Positions 30,018 to 38,956 of a DNA stretch of 64,000 bases are shown here, piece by piece. Numbering within the stretch: the first letter of the stretch is position 1; every line of letters starts with the position of its first letter. This DNA is from Bacillota bacterium. GTDB taxonomy: Bacteria > Bacillota > Clostridia > Monoglobales > Firm-18. A model generated the notes under the pieces. The model was not told where the DNA came from. It did not search any database and worked only from the letters and a program-made list of their open reading frames with translations. The position numbers were made by a program, and so were the translations under genes. Location of the stretch: positions 14,221 through 78,220 of the forward strand of contig JALOAJ010000009.1 of assembly GCA_023228885.1 (NCBI GenBank). Direction: 5' to 3'.

Positions 30018-32710
30018 TGTTCCATTTCCTCCGTAAAGCTAATTATTCTTCCGACGACCGTTGCTGCCTCCGCTCTTGTAGCATTTTCCTTTGCCCTGAA
30101 CAGCCCTTCGCCGGTTCCTTTCAGTATGTTGTGCACCGTCATAAACCTTACTGCTTGCTTCGCATAATCGGAAACCTCGTCCGCATCAATATATTCCGAA
30201 TATTTCTCGTCAACATTAAACTCAAAATCCAACAGAATAAATACTCGATATGCTATTGCTGCCATTTCCTCACGAGTAATTCCATCCTCTGCTCCGAAAT
30301 TCCCTCCACCCTTGCCGGCAACCAATCCCAACTTGTATGCCGATGCGACATATTCGTAAAACCAACTGTCATTTTGTACATCCCCAAAGGCGCATATCGC
30401 ATTAGTATCATAAAAATCAAAGGCAAGCACTATCATTTTAACAAATTCCGCTCGGGTCACTTGTCCGTTTCCGTCAAATCTGCCATCCTCCCTGCCGTTG
30501 ATTATCCCCCTAAGATTCAGCATATAAATTGACTCCCGCGCCCACTCAAAATCAACCATGTCCGCAAATTCGTTAACATACAGAACATTTTCTTTAGGCA
30601 AACTCTGATATATATTCTCATCCGATTTAAAGGGCGCGCCGGAAATTGAAGCGCGTCCTGCCCCCCCGCCGCCGGCAGTCCTATTTTCCTCCGATACGCT
30701 TTTATATGCCAAAATCAAAGCAGCTGGGATATCTTCATATTCCCCTATATTCATGGCTTTAAGCTTGAACAGTGCGCTGTTTACATGCTTGGTCGGTATG
30801 TCGGATAAAGAAATTATACAAACCCCCCTATATCGTTCAAAGATATTGACTAAATCCGGCGCATAAGTATTTTTGAAAACATCAAGGGCAACCGCCCTTT
30901 CAAATATAACTTTAACTGCTGCCAGACTTATCGGCAACGCCTCGCCGCTTATTTGTTCTAACAATTGTTCCAGTATTCCGCTCCGAACAGAAGTGCTTAA
31001 ATTTAAAAAATCCGGCATATAAATGTCAAATGCGTCGGCATTCTCTGTTAAACTGTTTAAAAGCTCATCCTTTGACGAAGCGGCGATTATCGCCGCAAGT
31101 GCAAAGGCATCTTGAGCATCCTCGTATAACTTTACCATGCCGTCGGCGGAAATATCATAATCGGATTTATCTAAATAATTTTTTATTAAAGAAAATAAAA
31201 GCTCGTCTTTTGCGTTGTCAAACACAACCGCATCGGGGAACAAAACCTTAAAATCATCAATTAGGGCTTTAAAATATTCCACATCCTTTGCCTCATCCAA
31301 ATTATTTATGAAATTCATAAAATCACCCGATAAATCCACCGATTTAAAGCTGCCGAATATAAAATTTACAACCTTGCCGTTGCTGTTGTAAAGGCTTATT
31401 GCAACATCATAGCGACCTATGCAAGGGATATTATAAGTAAATGAATATGTGCTCCCGCTCGCCGGAGCATCGTAAACGATATTTCCGTTCACCTCAATCG
31501 CCACACGCGCCACCTTGGCTATCTCGCCTTCGGCGCTTACAGAAATGTCCAACGGGGCAACATCGTACATATCACGGTCAAAGATTCTCTCTTCGGCAAA
31601 ATCAACAGGCGGAATTTCAAGCTGTATCTCTCTTATTCGAAACCTCGTCTTGGTTTGAGTAAATATCCGAAACTGCGATGCCTGCACAGGCTCAAAATCA
31701 ATCGATACGATAGCGCTATTGTTGTTTGCCACCTGTGAATCAGATATGGCAACCCATGCATTGTTTTTATAATATTGTACAACAAAACTGTCAAGTATGT
31801 CTGATGTAACGCCGCCGTCAAATGACGGACCGCTGCAGACAACCGCCCTGCTCACCTTAACCTCTTTGTCAAGGGTAAATTCCGCATAATTATTACCCGA
31901 ATTATTGCTTTCAGGGTCTTGTAAATACCACTTAGTGTCCAAATTCCCGGGTGAACTTTCCCTAAGACCGTCAACTAAAGCAGTCTTTTTAGGACAGTCA
32001 CCGCCGGTTAGATAAATTTTATCCTCCGGCAGACCGAACAGAACATTTTTTGTAACATCATAGTCATAACCGCCATAGTTTTCGTCATCTCCGTCATCAT
32101 CGTCAAAATCCTCCCGGTCAATGTCATAAGCTTCGATTTCAAGTACCCTAAACGCATTCGGGAAGTTAGAACCAACCGTACCGCTGCCTCCCCCAATGGC
32201 AATTCTGATTCTCTCCACCATAATTCTGTTAAATTCGACCGTCAAAACCTGTGTTGGGTCAGACAAATTGATCTGCTCGTCAAAGCTATGTATCCTGACT
32301 GTCTGCCAATTAGAATCCGATGAACTTTTATACTCAACGCTGATATCGCTTTTATTTATAAGCTCCTGCGGACCTGTCGCCATCAAGTATCTCCCCGCGT
32401 AAAGCATTATCCTATTAAAAGAGGTATCACCGCCGAAATTATAAACAACATATGGTTTCGGGTTGGGGTTCGCCGGCGGAACAGTTATGTACCACTTGTT
32501 AGTTCCACCAATTTGATTTTTTACCCCATCGGTTAGAATTGTGCCAAGCTCGCTCCCGCCGCCGATGTCCCCGGTCGGATAAAATGTTTCCGCAGGAATT
32601 CCCTCTAAAATATTAACAGCCTCTGCATTTGTTGCCGGCATTAAACTAAATGTTAAGCAAAAAGCAATGCACACACAAATGCTTTCTCTTCCAAAAAACT
32701 TTAAAACCAT
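30014..32710 (-). CDS. SLH-anchored surface protein with two discoidin domains
   Basis: 898 residues: signal peptide, discoidin-like domain 1 (about 35-195), an acidic linker, discoidin-like domain 2 (about 215-370), a beta domain, a helical region (about 450-660), a Gly-rich linker, then three SLH repeats (QVTRAEFVKMIVLAF, GITREEMAAIAYRVF, NATRAEAATVVGRII). The discoidin domains probably bind sugars, and the SLH part anchors to the cell wall. It is the first gene of operon B, with GGGGG 9 bases before the ATG and a good sigma-A promoter at 32747-32775. The last block resembles the smaller SLH protein of operon A. Confidence 0.88.
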   Translation of the reverse strand: MVLKFFGRESICVCIAFCLTFSLMPATNAEAVNILEGIPAETFYPTGDIGGGSELGTILTDGVKNQIGGTNKWYITVPPANPNPKPYVVYNFGGDTSFNRIMLYAGRYLMATGPQELINKSDISVEYKSSSDSNWQTVRIHSFDEQINLSDPTQVLTVEFNRIMVERIRIAIGGGSGTVGSNFPNAFRVLEIEAYDIDREDFDDDDGDDENYGGYDYDVTKNVLFGLPEDKIYLTGGDCPKKTALVDGLRESSPGNLDTKWYLQDPESNNSGNNYAEFTLDKEVKVSRAVVCSGPSFDGGVTSDILDSFVVQYYKNNAWVAISDSQVANNNSAIVSIDFEPVQASQFRIFTQTKTRFRIREIQLEIPPVDFAEERIFDRDMYDVAPLDISVSAEGEIAKVARVAIEVNGNIVYDAPASGSTYSFTYNIPCIGRYDVAISLYNSNGKVVNFIFGSFKSVDLSGDFMNFINNLDEAKDVEYFKALIDDFKVLFPDAVVFDNAKDELLFSLIKNYLDKSDYDISADGMVKLYEDAQDAFALAAIIAASSKDELLNSLTENADAFDIYMPDFLNLSTSVRSGILEQLLEQISGEALPISLAAVKVIFERAVALDVFKNTYAPDLVNIFERYRGVCIISLSDIPTKHVNSALFKLKAMNIGEYEDIPAALILAYKSVSEENRTAGGGGAGRASISGAPFKSDENIYQSLPKENVLYVNEFADMVDFEWARESIYMLNLRGIINGREDGRFDGNGQVTRAEFVKMIVLAFDFYDTNAICAFGDVQNDSWFYEYVASAYKLGLVAGKGGGNFGAEDGITREEMAAIAYRVFILLDFEFNVDEKYSEYIDADEVSDYAKQAVRFMTVHNILKGTGEGLFRAKENATRAEAATVVGRIISFTEEMEQ

Positions 32711-32746
32711 ATTTCCAGTCCCCCACCTATTTTATTATTTGATTCA

Positions 32747-32775
32747 ATTGTAACGCAAACAATACTCACTTTCAA
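32747..32775 (-). promoter_or_regulatory. promoter of operon B
   Basis: On the minus strand TTGAAA (32770-32775) and TACAAT (32747-32752) are separated by exactly 17 bases. The -35 box lies inside the left arm of the inverted repeat 32769-32780. Confidence 0.7.
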
Positions 32776-32854
32776 CTGCCAAAAAATTATATAAACAACA
32801 ATTTTGTTATATGCAACAAATTGTACACAAATCCGATATTTGGGCAGTTGAAAG
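32769..32854. promoter_or_regulatory. paired operator-like inverted repeat between divergent promoters
   Basis: CTTTCAACTGCC at 32769-32780 and its exact reverse complement GGCAGTTGAAAG at 32843-32854. With one mismatch the identity extends inward a few more A/T bases. Each copy covers the -35 box of one of the two divergent promoters. Between them is a second, imperfect repeat (ACAATTTTGTT / AACAAATTGT). The layout fits a shared activator site, for example for an AraC-type regulator. Confidence 0.6.
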
Positions 32855-32876
32855 CGCAGCCGCATAGTATTACACT
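32848..32876 (+). promoter_or_regulatory. promoter of the UroD-lplBC operon
   Basis: TTGAAA (32848-32853), a 17-base spacer, then TACACT (32871-32876). The -35 box is inside the right arm of the inverted repeat, mirroring the operon B promoter. Confidence 0.6.
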
Positions 32877-32971
32877 AAATATAACAAAAGATTTTTAATA
32901 ACCAATTCCAAAGTCTGGCATGAAGTTTTAACACATGACTGTATAAACATTAGCAGGGGGATGGAAGCAAA

Positions 32972-34051
32972 TTGTATAATTATGTTTACAAATCGGCGCT
33001 TGAAAACTTGGAAAAATTTTGGAACAGAGAGAATGTTGACAGGTGTGTCCTTGCTGTTACTGCTCCGCTGACCGAAAAGCAGTACAGAAAACCGAAAAGC
33101 CTTGAGGAAAAGTGGCTTGATGCCGAGTTCATATATCAAAAGTTCAAATTTAATGTTGAAAATACATATTTCTGCGCAGATGCCGCCCCTATGTTTTTTA
33201 CCAATTTGGGACCGGGCGTGCTGTCCGCCTGTGTCGGCGGGGATTTTGTCCTTGCCGAAAATACAATCTGGTTTGATAAAAACCCTATTGTGACCGATTG
33301 GAACAATTTACCCGATATAAGGTTCTATGAGGAAAGCAAAATGTGGAAGCATATAATTCGGCTGCAAAACCGATTCTTGCACGACAAAAACACAAATGTG
33401 TCTGTAACCGACTTAGGTGGAACCCTTGATATTATAGCATCTCTGCGGGGCACAGAAGAATTGCTGTTTGATTTATATGATAATCCTAAGCATGTCAAGG
33501 CTTTGGTAAAGAAGGTCAACAAAATATGGTTTGACGCTTTTAACCGCCAAATTGAGCTGGTCGGTTCCACGGGACTTCCTTATAACAATTGGATGAACAT
33601 ACCCTCGTCTAAGCCGTGGTTTCCGCTGCAATGCGATTTTTCAGCAATGATTTCTCCTGCACAATTTGAAGAATTTGTGTTGCCGGGGCTGATAGAACAG
33701 ACAAATTATATGGAGCGTTCAATTTACCATCTGGACGGATGCGGTGCAATACCTCACCTTGACATGATTCTTGATATTCCGAAGCTGACCGGCATACAAT
33801 GGACTGCAGGTGCCGGTCAGCCGCCCTTATGGGCTGAATGTTGGCTGGATATGTATAAAAAAATACAAAGTAAAAAGAAAAATCTCGTTCTTTTAGACGG
33901 CCTGTCGGAACATGATAAAACCGGCGCCGAGAAGCTCATCAAAACATTAGACCCTACCGGCTTATACATAAGCGCAGGTTGCTGCAACAAAGCAGCGGCA
34001 GAAAGATTGACCGAATGTGTGTTCAGTTGGTATAAAGGAAGGAGAAAGTGA
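32972..34051 (+). CDS. UroD/MtaA-family methyltransferase-like protein
   Basis: 359 residues of the uroporphyrinogen decarboxylase superfamily, which includes corrinoid:CoM methyltransferases such as MtaA. A YHLDGCG motif near residue 250 and a SAGCC motif near 330 could supply the His/Cys/Cys zinc site of the methyltransferase branch. The start is TTG at 32972, ~11 bases after CAGGGGG. No in-frame ATG fits. It is the first gene of an operon with the two permeases (GTGA overlap with the next gene) and divergent from operon B. No corrinoid protein is present, and it is clearly not in a haem cluster. A role in handling methyl groups from methylated sugars or pectin is speculative. Confidence 0.7.
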   Translation: MYNYVYKSALENLEKFWNRENVDRCVLAVTAPLTEKQYRKPKSLEEKWLDAEFIYQKFKFNVENTYFCADAAPMFFTNLGPGVLSACVGGDFVLAENTIWFDKNPIVTDWNNLPDIRFYEESKMWKHIIRLQNRFLHDKNTNVSVTDLGGTLDIIASLRGTEELLFDLYDNPKHVKALVKKVNKIWFDAFNRQIELVGSTGLPYNNWMNIPSSKPWFPLQCDFSAMISPAQFEEFVLPGLIEQTNYMERSIYHLDGCGAIPHLDMILDIPKLTGIQWTAGAGQPPLWAECWLDMYKKIQSKKKNLVLLDGLSEHDKTGAEKLIKTLDPTGLYISAGCCNKAAAERLTECVFSWYKGRRK

Positions 34052-34971
34052 GATTTTTGAAAGCGCATCTGAAGCTTTTATCAAAAGACATTAAAAAAAA
34101 TTATAGCGCATATTTATTGGTGCTGCCCGTTATTTTATTTTATGCATACTTTTCCTATGTTCCGATGTACGGTGCGGTTATAGCGTTTAAAGATTATAGT
34201 CCCGCCCTTGGTATAGTCAAAAGCCCGTTCGTGGGGTTAGAGCATTTTAGGAACTTCTTTTCAAGCGTCTATTTCCTAAGGGTGCTCAAAAACACGATAA
34301 ACATAAGCTTAACCGGGCTGCTATTCGGCTTTCCCGCCCCAATCATATTAGCTTTGTTAATAAGCGAGCTAACAAAAAAATGGTTTGCCAGAACAGTTCA
34401 AACGATTACATATCTGCCGCATTTTATTTCACTTGTTGTAATTTGCGGAATGATAAGCCAATTTACAACCACCGGCGGTATAATACAAAATATATATGCC
34501 GCCGTCACCGGCAACACAATAAGTATGCTAAACGACCCTAAGCTTTTTGTTCCGATTTATGTTGTGTCGGGAATATGGCAAGAGGTCGGTTGGGGTTCCA
34601 TTATCTATTTGGCGGCGCTGTCGGCGGTTGACCATGAACTCTACGAGGCTGCAACAATAGATGGAGCGGGGCGGCTAAAACAAATTTTCGCCATAACGCT
34701 CCCTTCAATAATGCCAACGATTGTTACTTTGTTTATATTGCGCCTCGGCAGTGCGTTAAATGTCGGTCATGAAAAAATAATATTGCTGTACAATCCCATG
34801 ACATATGAAACTTCGGATGTTATTTCTTCCTTTGTATACCGGGCGGGTCTCCAAAGCTTCAAATACGATTATGCCACCGCGGTGGGGCTGTTTAATTCGG
34901 TCATAAATTTTGCAATTGTATTGTCGGCAAACTACATGAGCAAAAAAATCAACAACACAAGTTTGTGGTGA
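34048..34971 (+). CDS. lplB: sugar ABC transporter permease, LplB type
   Basis: 307 residues with six membrane segments, the YVPMYGAVIAFKDY stretch, EAA loop YEAATIDGAGRLKQIFAITL and the terminal NNTSLW, all typical for LplB. The GTG start overlaps the preceding stop (GTGA), with AAGGAG just upstream; a TTG at 34057 is an alternative. It forms a channel with the next gene. The binding proteins for this pair are the two lipoproteins in divergent operon B. Confidence 0.9.
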   Translation: MRFLKAHLKLLSKDIKKNYSAYLLVLPVILFYAYFSYVPMYGAVIAFKDYSPALGIVKSPFVGLEHFRNFFSSVYFLRVLKNTINISLTGLLFGFPAPIILALLISELTKKWFARTVQTITYLPHFISLVVICGMISQFTTTGGIIQNIYAAVTGNTISMLNDPKLFVPIYVVSGIWQEVGWGSIIYLAALSAVDHELYEAATIDGAGRLKQIFAITLPSIMPTIVTLFILRLGSALNVGHEKIILLYNPMTYETSDVISSFVYRAGLQSFKYDYATAVGLFNSVINFAIVLSANYMSKKINNTSLW

Positions 34972-34981
34972 AGGAGAAAAC

Positions 34982-35914
34982 ATGATTAAAAAAAGCAGTT
35001 CTCGTATAATGTTTGAAGTTTTTAACGGTGTGTTCATGACAGCGCTTGTGGCGGTAACACTATATCCTCTGCTGTATGTGATGCTTGCTTCGTTCAGCGA
35101 GCCGGTGCGGTTTATTTCACATAAAGGCTTTCTGCTGCGCCCGCTCGGTTTTTCCACGGTGGCATACAAAAGGGCTTTTGACCACCCTATGATTGCAAGC
35201 GGATTTAAAAACACATTTTTTATCATTATTGTCGGGGGGGCTTTAAGCGTTCTGCTTACTTCAATCGGCGCATATTTCATGTCTCGAAAAAATCTTATGC
35301 TCCGAAAACCAATTTCATTCATGATTATTTTCACCATGTTTTTTGGAGGTGGGTTAATACCGTTCTATTTTGCAGTCAGAAACTTTACAATTTTCATCCC
35401 GTGGATTGTAAACGGCGCATTTGTCTTTAAGGCGCTAAACATTTACAACACACTATTTGCCGTTATAATTCCGGTGTGCATCAACACATATAATCTTATC
35501 GTATTGCGGACCGGCTTTATGTCAATTCCGGACAGTATAGAGGAGTCGGCAAAAATCGATGGCGCAGGTCATCTTACGGTACTATTTAAAATAATTATGC
35601 CGCTCGCAAAGGCGAACATTGCAGTAATAACTCTGTATTACGGTGTTGGCTACTGGAACTCATGGTTTAATGCATCAATATTCCTTGCAGACAACACTCT
35701 ACACCCTTTACAGCTTGTGTTGAGACAAATACTGCTTATCAATTCCGCCGACAGCTCAATGATTGCCGGAGTTGATGTGTCGGACAGGCTTGCAGTAGGT
35801 GAAACGATAAAATATGCAAGCATCGTTATAGCTACTGTTCCAATACTGTTTGTGTATCCGCTTTTGCAAAAATATTTTGTAAAGGGAGTGATGGTAGGGG
35901 CAGTTAAGGGATAA
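34982..35914 (+). CDS. lplC: sugar ABC transporter permease, LplC type
   Basis: 310 residues, six membrane segments, EAA loop EESAKIDGAGHLTVLFKIIM and the terminal KYFVKGVMVGAVKG shared with the LplC-type protein of operon A. The ATG follows AGGAG by 5 bases, 10 bases after the lplB stop. It forms the inner-membrane heterodimer with LplB for uptake of oligosaccharides; the energy-coupling ATPase must be encoded elsewhere. Confidence 0.9.
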   Translation: MIKKSSSRIMFEVFNGVFMTALVAVTLYPLLYVMLASFSEPVRFISHKGFLLRPLGFSTVAYKRAFDHPMIASGFKNTFFIIIVGGALSVLLTSIGAYFMSRKNLMLRKPISFMIIFTMFFGGGLIPFYFAVRNFTIFIPWIVNGAFVFKALNIYNTLFAVIIPVCINTYNLIVLRTGFMSIPDSIEESAKIDGAGHLTVLFKIIMPLAKANIAVITLYYGVGYWNSWFNASIFLADNTLHPLQLVLRQILLINSADSSMIAGVDVSDRLAVGETIKYASIVIATVPILFVYPLLQKYFVKGVMVGAVKG

Positions 35915-36014
35915 TATAACAAATTTGCACTTTTTATAACAAAGCGGCAATAGCGTTTTCTTAACTTAATATGTTACAATAAGAGTAATAATAAAATATT
36001 CAAGGGGGTAAATT

Positions 36015-37490
36015 ATGTTTAAAAAAACATTCTGTTTGGCAGCGATTTTCATCTTGGCATTTCAAATCTTTACCACAGCATCACCTGCACAGCCGATTAA
36101 TCTATTGAGCAATCTACCTGTGGAATCCTCATGGGCAAGTTCGTGGAATTTCAGCGGCACAGGCGGGAGCGGCTCAATAACGAATTTAGGTACGGCATTA
36201 ACCGATGGCAAAGCAACATGGAGCGACCCAAGGCTTTATGTTTTGTTCGCCAACAACAGTGATAAAAAAGCATCTTTTGCTTATGATTTCGGCGCCCCGG
36301 AAGCAATAAACAATTTGGTCTTTTGCGGCGGTTATTGGAACAATGCTGAATATCGCGACTATTTGATATACCAAAATATCTGGCTTTATTATTGCAACGA
36401 TGAAGTTCTCACAGAAGAAAGTATATGGACTCAGGTTGATTTTTTAGCTTATAAAGATACAAAAACAACGGCGGCAAATGCAACTCCTGCACAATGGCTG
36501 TCTATAACCTTTTCCGATATAACAGCCCGTCGGATAAAAATAGAAATCGGCGCAGGCGGGGGGGATTCAGGAAGCAATCCTTCCGGCTTTAGGTTATTTG
36601 AAATTGAGGCATATAGAAACCCACCGCTAGAACTGCTCGTTACCGAAACCTATGGTCAATTAAGCGCAGGGAATGCATTTAATGTTTTCCAAACTGTTAA
36701 AAACAACTCCGCCCCCAGCGCTACGGCAGTTTCGACGGTTGCCATTTTCAATAGCGATAATAAGCTGGTTGATGTAGCAATGAGCAGCGGCACAAGCCTT
36801 TCAACCTCCGACCCCACACGAATAGGCATCGGCTTTGCGGCTTTAAATCCCGCTGTTGATTCAGACAGCTACGCCAAAATATTTATATGGGATGGTTTGA
36901 CGAACATATTGCCGCACTTTAAGTCGCGCACATTCAGACAGTCGGACAACTTGCTGGCTGGATTAGAAATAGAAGACTCAAAGACTACCGATTGGAACTA
37001 CGGGGGAACTATGCATGCCGGCACTAATCTATCCGGTAACACTATACTTACTGACGGTGACAAAACAACCGACAGGATTTATCTTGATTATGCCTCAAAC
37101 ATAAACAAATCATATATCGTATATAATATCGGATGTGAGAAAGCCATAAATAATTTAGTCTTTTACGCCGGGCGTTTTGCAACCCCGCTTACCCACAACA
37201 ATGGATACTATGAATGCTTAATCCCTGCTAATATCAAACTTTTTTACTGTAATACGCCCCAATTTACCGAGTGGACGGAAATCTCCAATATACGCTCCGA
37301 AGAAACAAAGATTAGCGAAGGCATTGGCGAGGGGGGCTCTACCGCACAAGTTTTGTCTATGACTTTCCCCGAAACGCAAATTCGCCGATTGAAAATAGAA
37401 ATCGGGTCGGGGACCGGGCGCGAAGGGGGTAACAGTACCGGCTATGGTTACAGAATTTTTGAAATAGAAGCGTTTAGGCTTGCGGATTAA
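36015..37490 (+). CDS. secreted protein with two discoidin-like domains
   Basis: 491 residues: signal peptide, discoidin-like domain (about 28-200; RRIKIEIGAGGG near its end), a ~95-residue beta domain ending KIFIWDGLTNILPHF, and a second discoidin-like domain (about 310-490; RRLKIEIGSGTG). Both discoidin units resemble domain 1 of the SLH protein at 30014-32710. The order is unusual because the IWDGL-type domain, C-terminal in other proteins here, lies in the middle. The ATG is 6 bases after GGGGG. A TTACAAT -10 box near 35972 suggests its own promoter. Probable extracellular glycan-binding protein without catalytic function. Confidence 0.8.
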   Translation: MFKKTFCLAAIFILAFQIFTTASPAQPINLLSNLPVESSWASSWNFSGTGGSGSITNLGTALTDGKATWSDPRLYVLFANNSDKKASFAYDFGAPEAINNLVFCGGYWNNAEYRDYLIYQNIWLYYCNDEVLTEESIWTQVDFLAYKDTKTTAANATPAQWLSITFSDITARRIKIEIGAGGGDSGSNPSGFRLFEIEAYRNPPLELLVTETYGQLSAGNAFNVFQTVKNNSAPSATAVSTVAIFNSDNKLVDVAMSSGTSLSTSDPTRIGIGFAALNPAVDSDSYAKIFIWDGLTNILPHFKSRTFRQSDNLLAGLEIEDSKTTDWNYGGTMHAGTNLSGNTILTDGDKTTDRIYLDYASNINKSYIVYNIGCEKAINNLVFYAGRFATPLTHNNGYYECLIPANIKLFYCNTPQFTEWTEISNIRSEETKISEGIGEGGSTAQVLSMTFPETQIRRLKIEIGSGTGREGGNSTGYGYRIFEIEAFRLAD

Positions 37491-37597
37491 ATCAAAAGCA
37501 AAGATGCCTAAAAGACAGGTTTTCTGCTACAAAAATTCTTATGTCGCAGCAGTATATTTTTTAGGAAATTCAACCCTTTTGTAATAATAACAATTAT

Positions 37598-37634
37598 AAA
37601 TGCGGGATAGCCGAGCTATGGTTACCCCGCATTT
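37598..37634 (+). terminator. terminator after the discoidin gene
   Basis: AAATGCGGG (37598-37606) pairs with CCCCGCATTT (37625-37634), and the inner bases also pair. It lies ~110 bases after the stop at 37490. Confidence 0.55.
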
Positions 37635-37779
37635 AATAATGCCTCTTTGCAATAGCTGAGTTTGGGCTGCTTAAAAAGTCGAGATACTGTTCCTTTAACG
37701 AATATGCTTTCAGTATGTTTTCCGAGGCGCATAGCATAATGTCAACCTGTTGCTTTTTCGCTATACTAATGTGCGGGTT
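37633..37779 (-). pseudogene. transposase C-terminal fragment (ISL3-like)
   Basis: One minus-strand frame reads HISIAKKQQVDIMLCASENI, then LKAYSLKEQYLDFLSSPNS and a stop at 37633. The KAYxLKEQYxxF pattern resembles a block of ISL3-type transposases. Upstream the frame is closed by a TAA at 37780, so only ~48 codons remain. The family call is from memory and tentative. Confidence 0.35.
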
Positions 37780-37870
37780 TTAGATGATTTTAAGAAAGAA
37801 ATAAACTGACTAAAATAGTCCGTTTTTGACTACTTTTGTTCTAACGCAACAGACAAAATAACAAAAGAAA

Positions 37871-37900
37871 AACCGCTATGAATTTTGAATTCATGCGGTT
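37871..37900 (-). terminator. hairpin with T-rich tail on the minus strand
   Basis: AACCGC-ATGAATT type arms (37871-37884 and 37888-37900, one bulged base) followed on the minus strand by TTTTTCTTTTG. It belongs to no visible intact gene and may be left from a lost one. Confidence 0.45.
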
Positions 37901-38021
37901 TATTGGTGGTGAGCCAAGGCTTTCCAAAGGCGAACTTTTGTATTTTAACCAAGTTTTTGTGATGGTAATACATTTTTAATTTAAAATTATGATTTCAATC
38001 GCAAGTATTATCAAATAACCT

Positions 38022-38049
38022 CCTGCCTATCACTTTATAATTAGGCAGG
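38022..38049 (-). terminator. terminator after the small gene pair
   Basis: CCTGCCTA (38022-38029) and TAGGCAGG (38042-38049) form a perfect 8-bp stem, 30 bases after the stop at 38079. Confidence 0.5.
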
Positions 38050-38078
38050 ACATTATTTAATGTAGTTTTGGTATTTTT

Positions 38079-38276
38079 CTACTCCTCATTTTTTGTGCTT
38101 GTTTCCAAAGAAGTTCCACTAGAATTTTTAGTATAAGTGGTTAAATCTTGCGCACGCTGTTCAGATGACAATCCATTTTGTATAACTGGAATTTCGGGTA
38201 AAGATGTATTTGTATCAATATTATTAACGCTCGTCTCAACAATTTTTACAATATCATCAAAACTATCATTGCCCAT
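38079..38276 (-). CDS. small hypothetical protein
   Basis: 65 residues, acidic, rich in Ser/Thr/Asn, with no membrane segment or motif that I recognise. The ATG has AAAGGAG 8 bases upstream, and the gene follows the membrane-protein gene by 15 bases, so the two are probably one operon. Probably real, because of the ribosome-binding site and the downstream terminator. Confidence 0.55.
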   Translation of the reverse strand: MGNDSFDDIVKIVETSVNNIDTNTSLPEIPVIQNGLSSEQRAQDLTTYTKNSSGTSLETSTKNEE

Positions 38277-38291
38277 ATAAGCAACTCCTTT

Positions 38292-38846
38292 CTAAAACGT
38301 GTTTGTTTTAATTATCAAACATAACACGGAAGTTATAACGGCTACAATAGCAATAAACACACCTTTTTTGTACAATCCCATACGTTTTTCATTAATATTT
38401 CTGTTATAGTCAACTGCCTCATTATAAAGCCTAATCAATGCTACATTTATAATATCTTCATTCTTTTTCATAAGTTCATCTTTTGATATTGATGATAAAT
38501 TTATATTCTTATATTGTCTTGAATACAGTATAATTGCAAAAATAATAGTGGATGTTACAATTAAAGCAGCACTAACGAAAGATAATAATATGTATGCAGT
38601 CCCAACAACATTATTGAACATACTGGGCACTAAATTCCAAATGTCTTGATAATCTAATAACGAGGTTATAAATGCCAATAACGCTGCTGAAAGAGTTAGA
38701 AAAATACTAACTTTGGTATCTACTAAAGATGTCCTGTTAAATTCTCTTTCATATTCATTTCTGCATATATCTAAGATTATTGTTGAAGAGGGGAAAAATG
38801 TCTTATCAGTATTTTCTTGTTTTTTAAAATTACTACTATCACTCAT
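38292..38846 (-). CDS. small integral membrane protein, function unknown
   Basis: 184 residues: hydrophilic N-terminus with NEYEREFNRTSLVDTKVS, then membrane segments near 48-67 and 82-107, a cytoplasmic helix (about 110-160) and a third membrane segment near 160-180. The 'DTKxSIFLT' entry to the first membrane helix is reminiscent of membrane effector families of nucleotide-signalling defence systems (PycTM-like), but no cyclase or sensor gene is adjacent. The ATG is preceded by GGAGG (11 bases). Treated as unknown. Confidence 0.65.
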   Translation of the reverse strand: MSDSSNFKKQENTDKTFFPSSTIILDICRNEYEREFNRTSLVDTKVSIFLTLSAALLAFITSLLDYQDIWNLVPSMFNNVVGTAYILLSFVSAALIVTSTIIFAIILYSRQYKNINLSSISKDELMKKNEDIINVALIRLYNEAVDYNRNINEKRMGLYKKGVFIAIVAVITSVLCLIIKTNTF

Positions 38847-38956
38847 TTGTAATCGCTCCTCCGTACATATCTATAATCAATTATAGAATAAACATGAAAA
38901 ATAGTAAAGGCTATGACCCCTCACCTAAACCAAGTTTTCATCCCTCACATCCCTCA

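Noticed and set aside
32870..33139. Minus-strand frame opposite the UroD-like gene start
   Set aside because: No ribosome-binding site or homology, and it overlaps the divergent promoter and a well-supported gene.
37896..37935. TGGTGGTGAGCCA looked like the 3' end of a tRNA on the minus strand
   Set aside because: No T arm with GTTCRANNC, anticodon arm or acceptor pairing follows; only the short end is similar.
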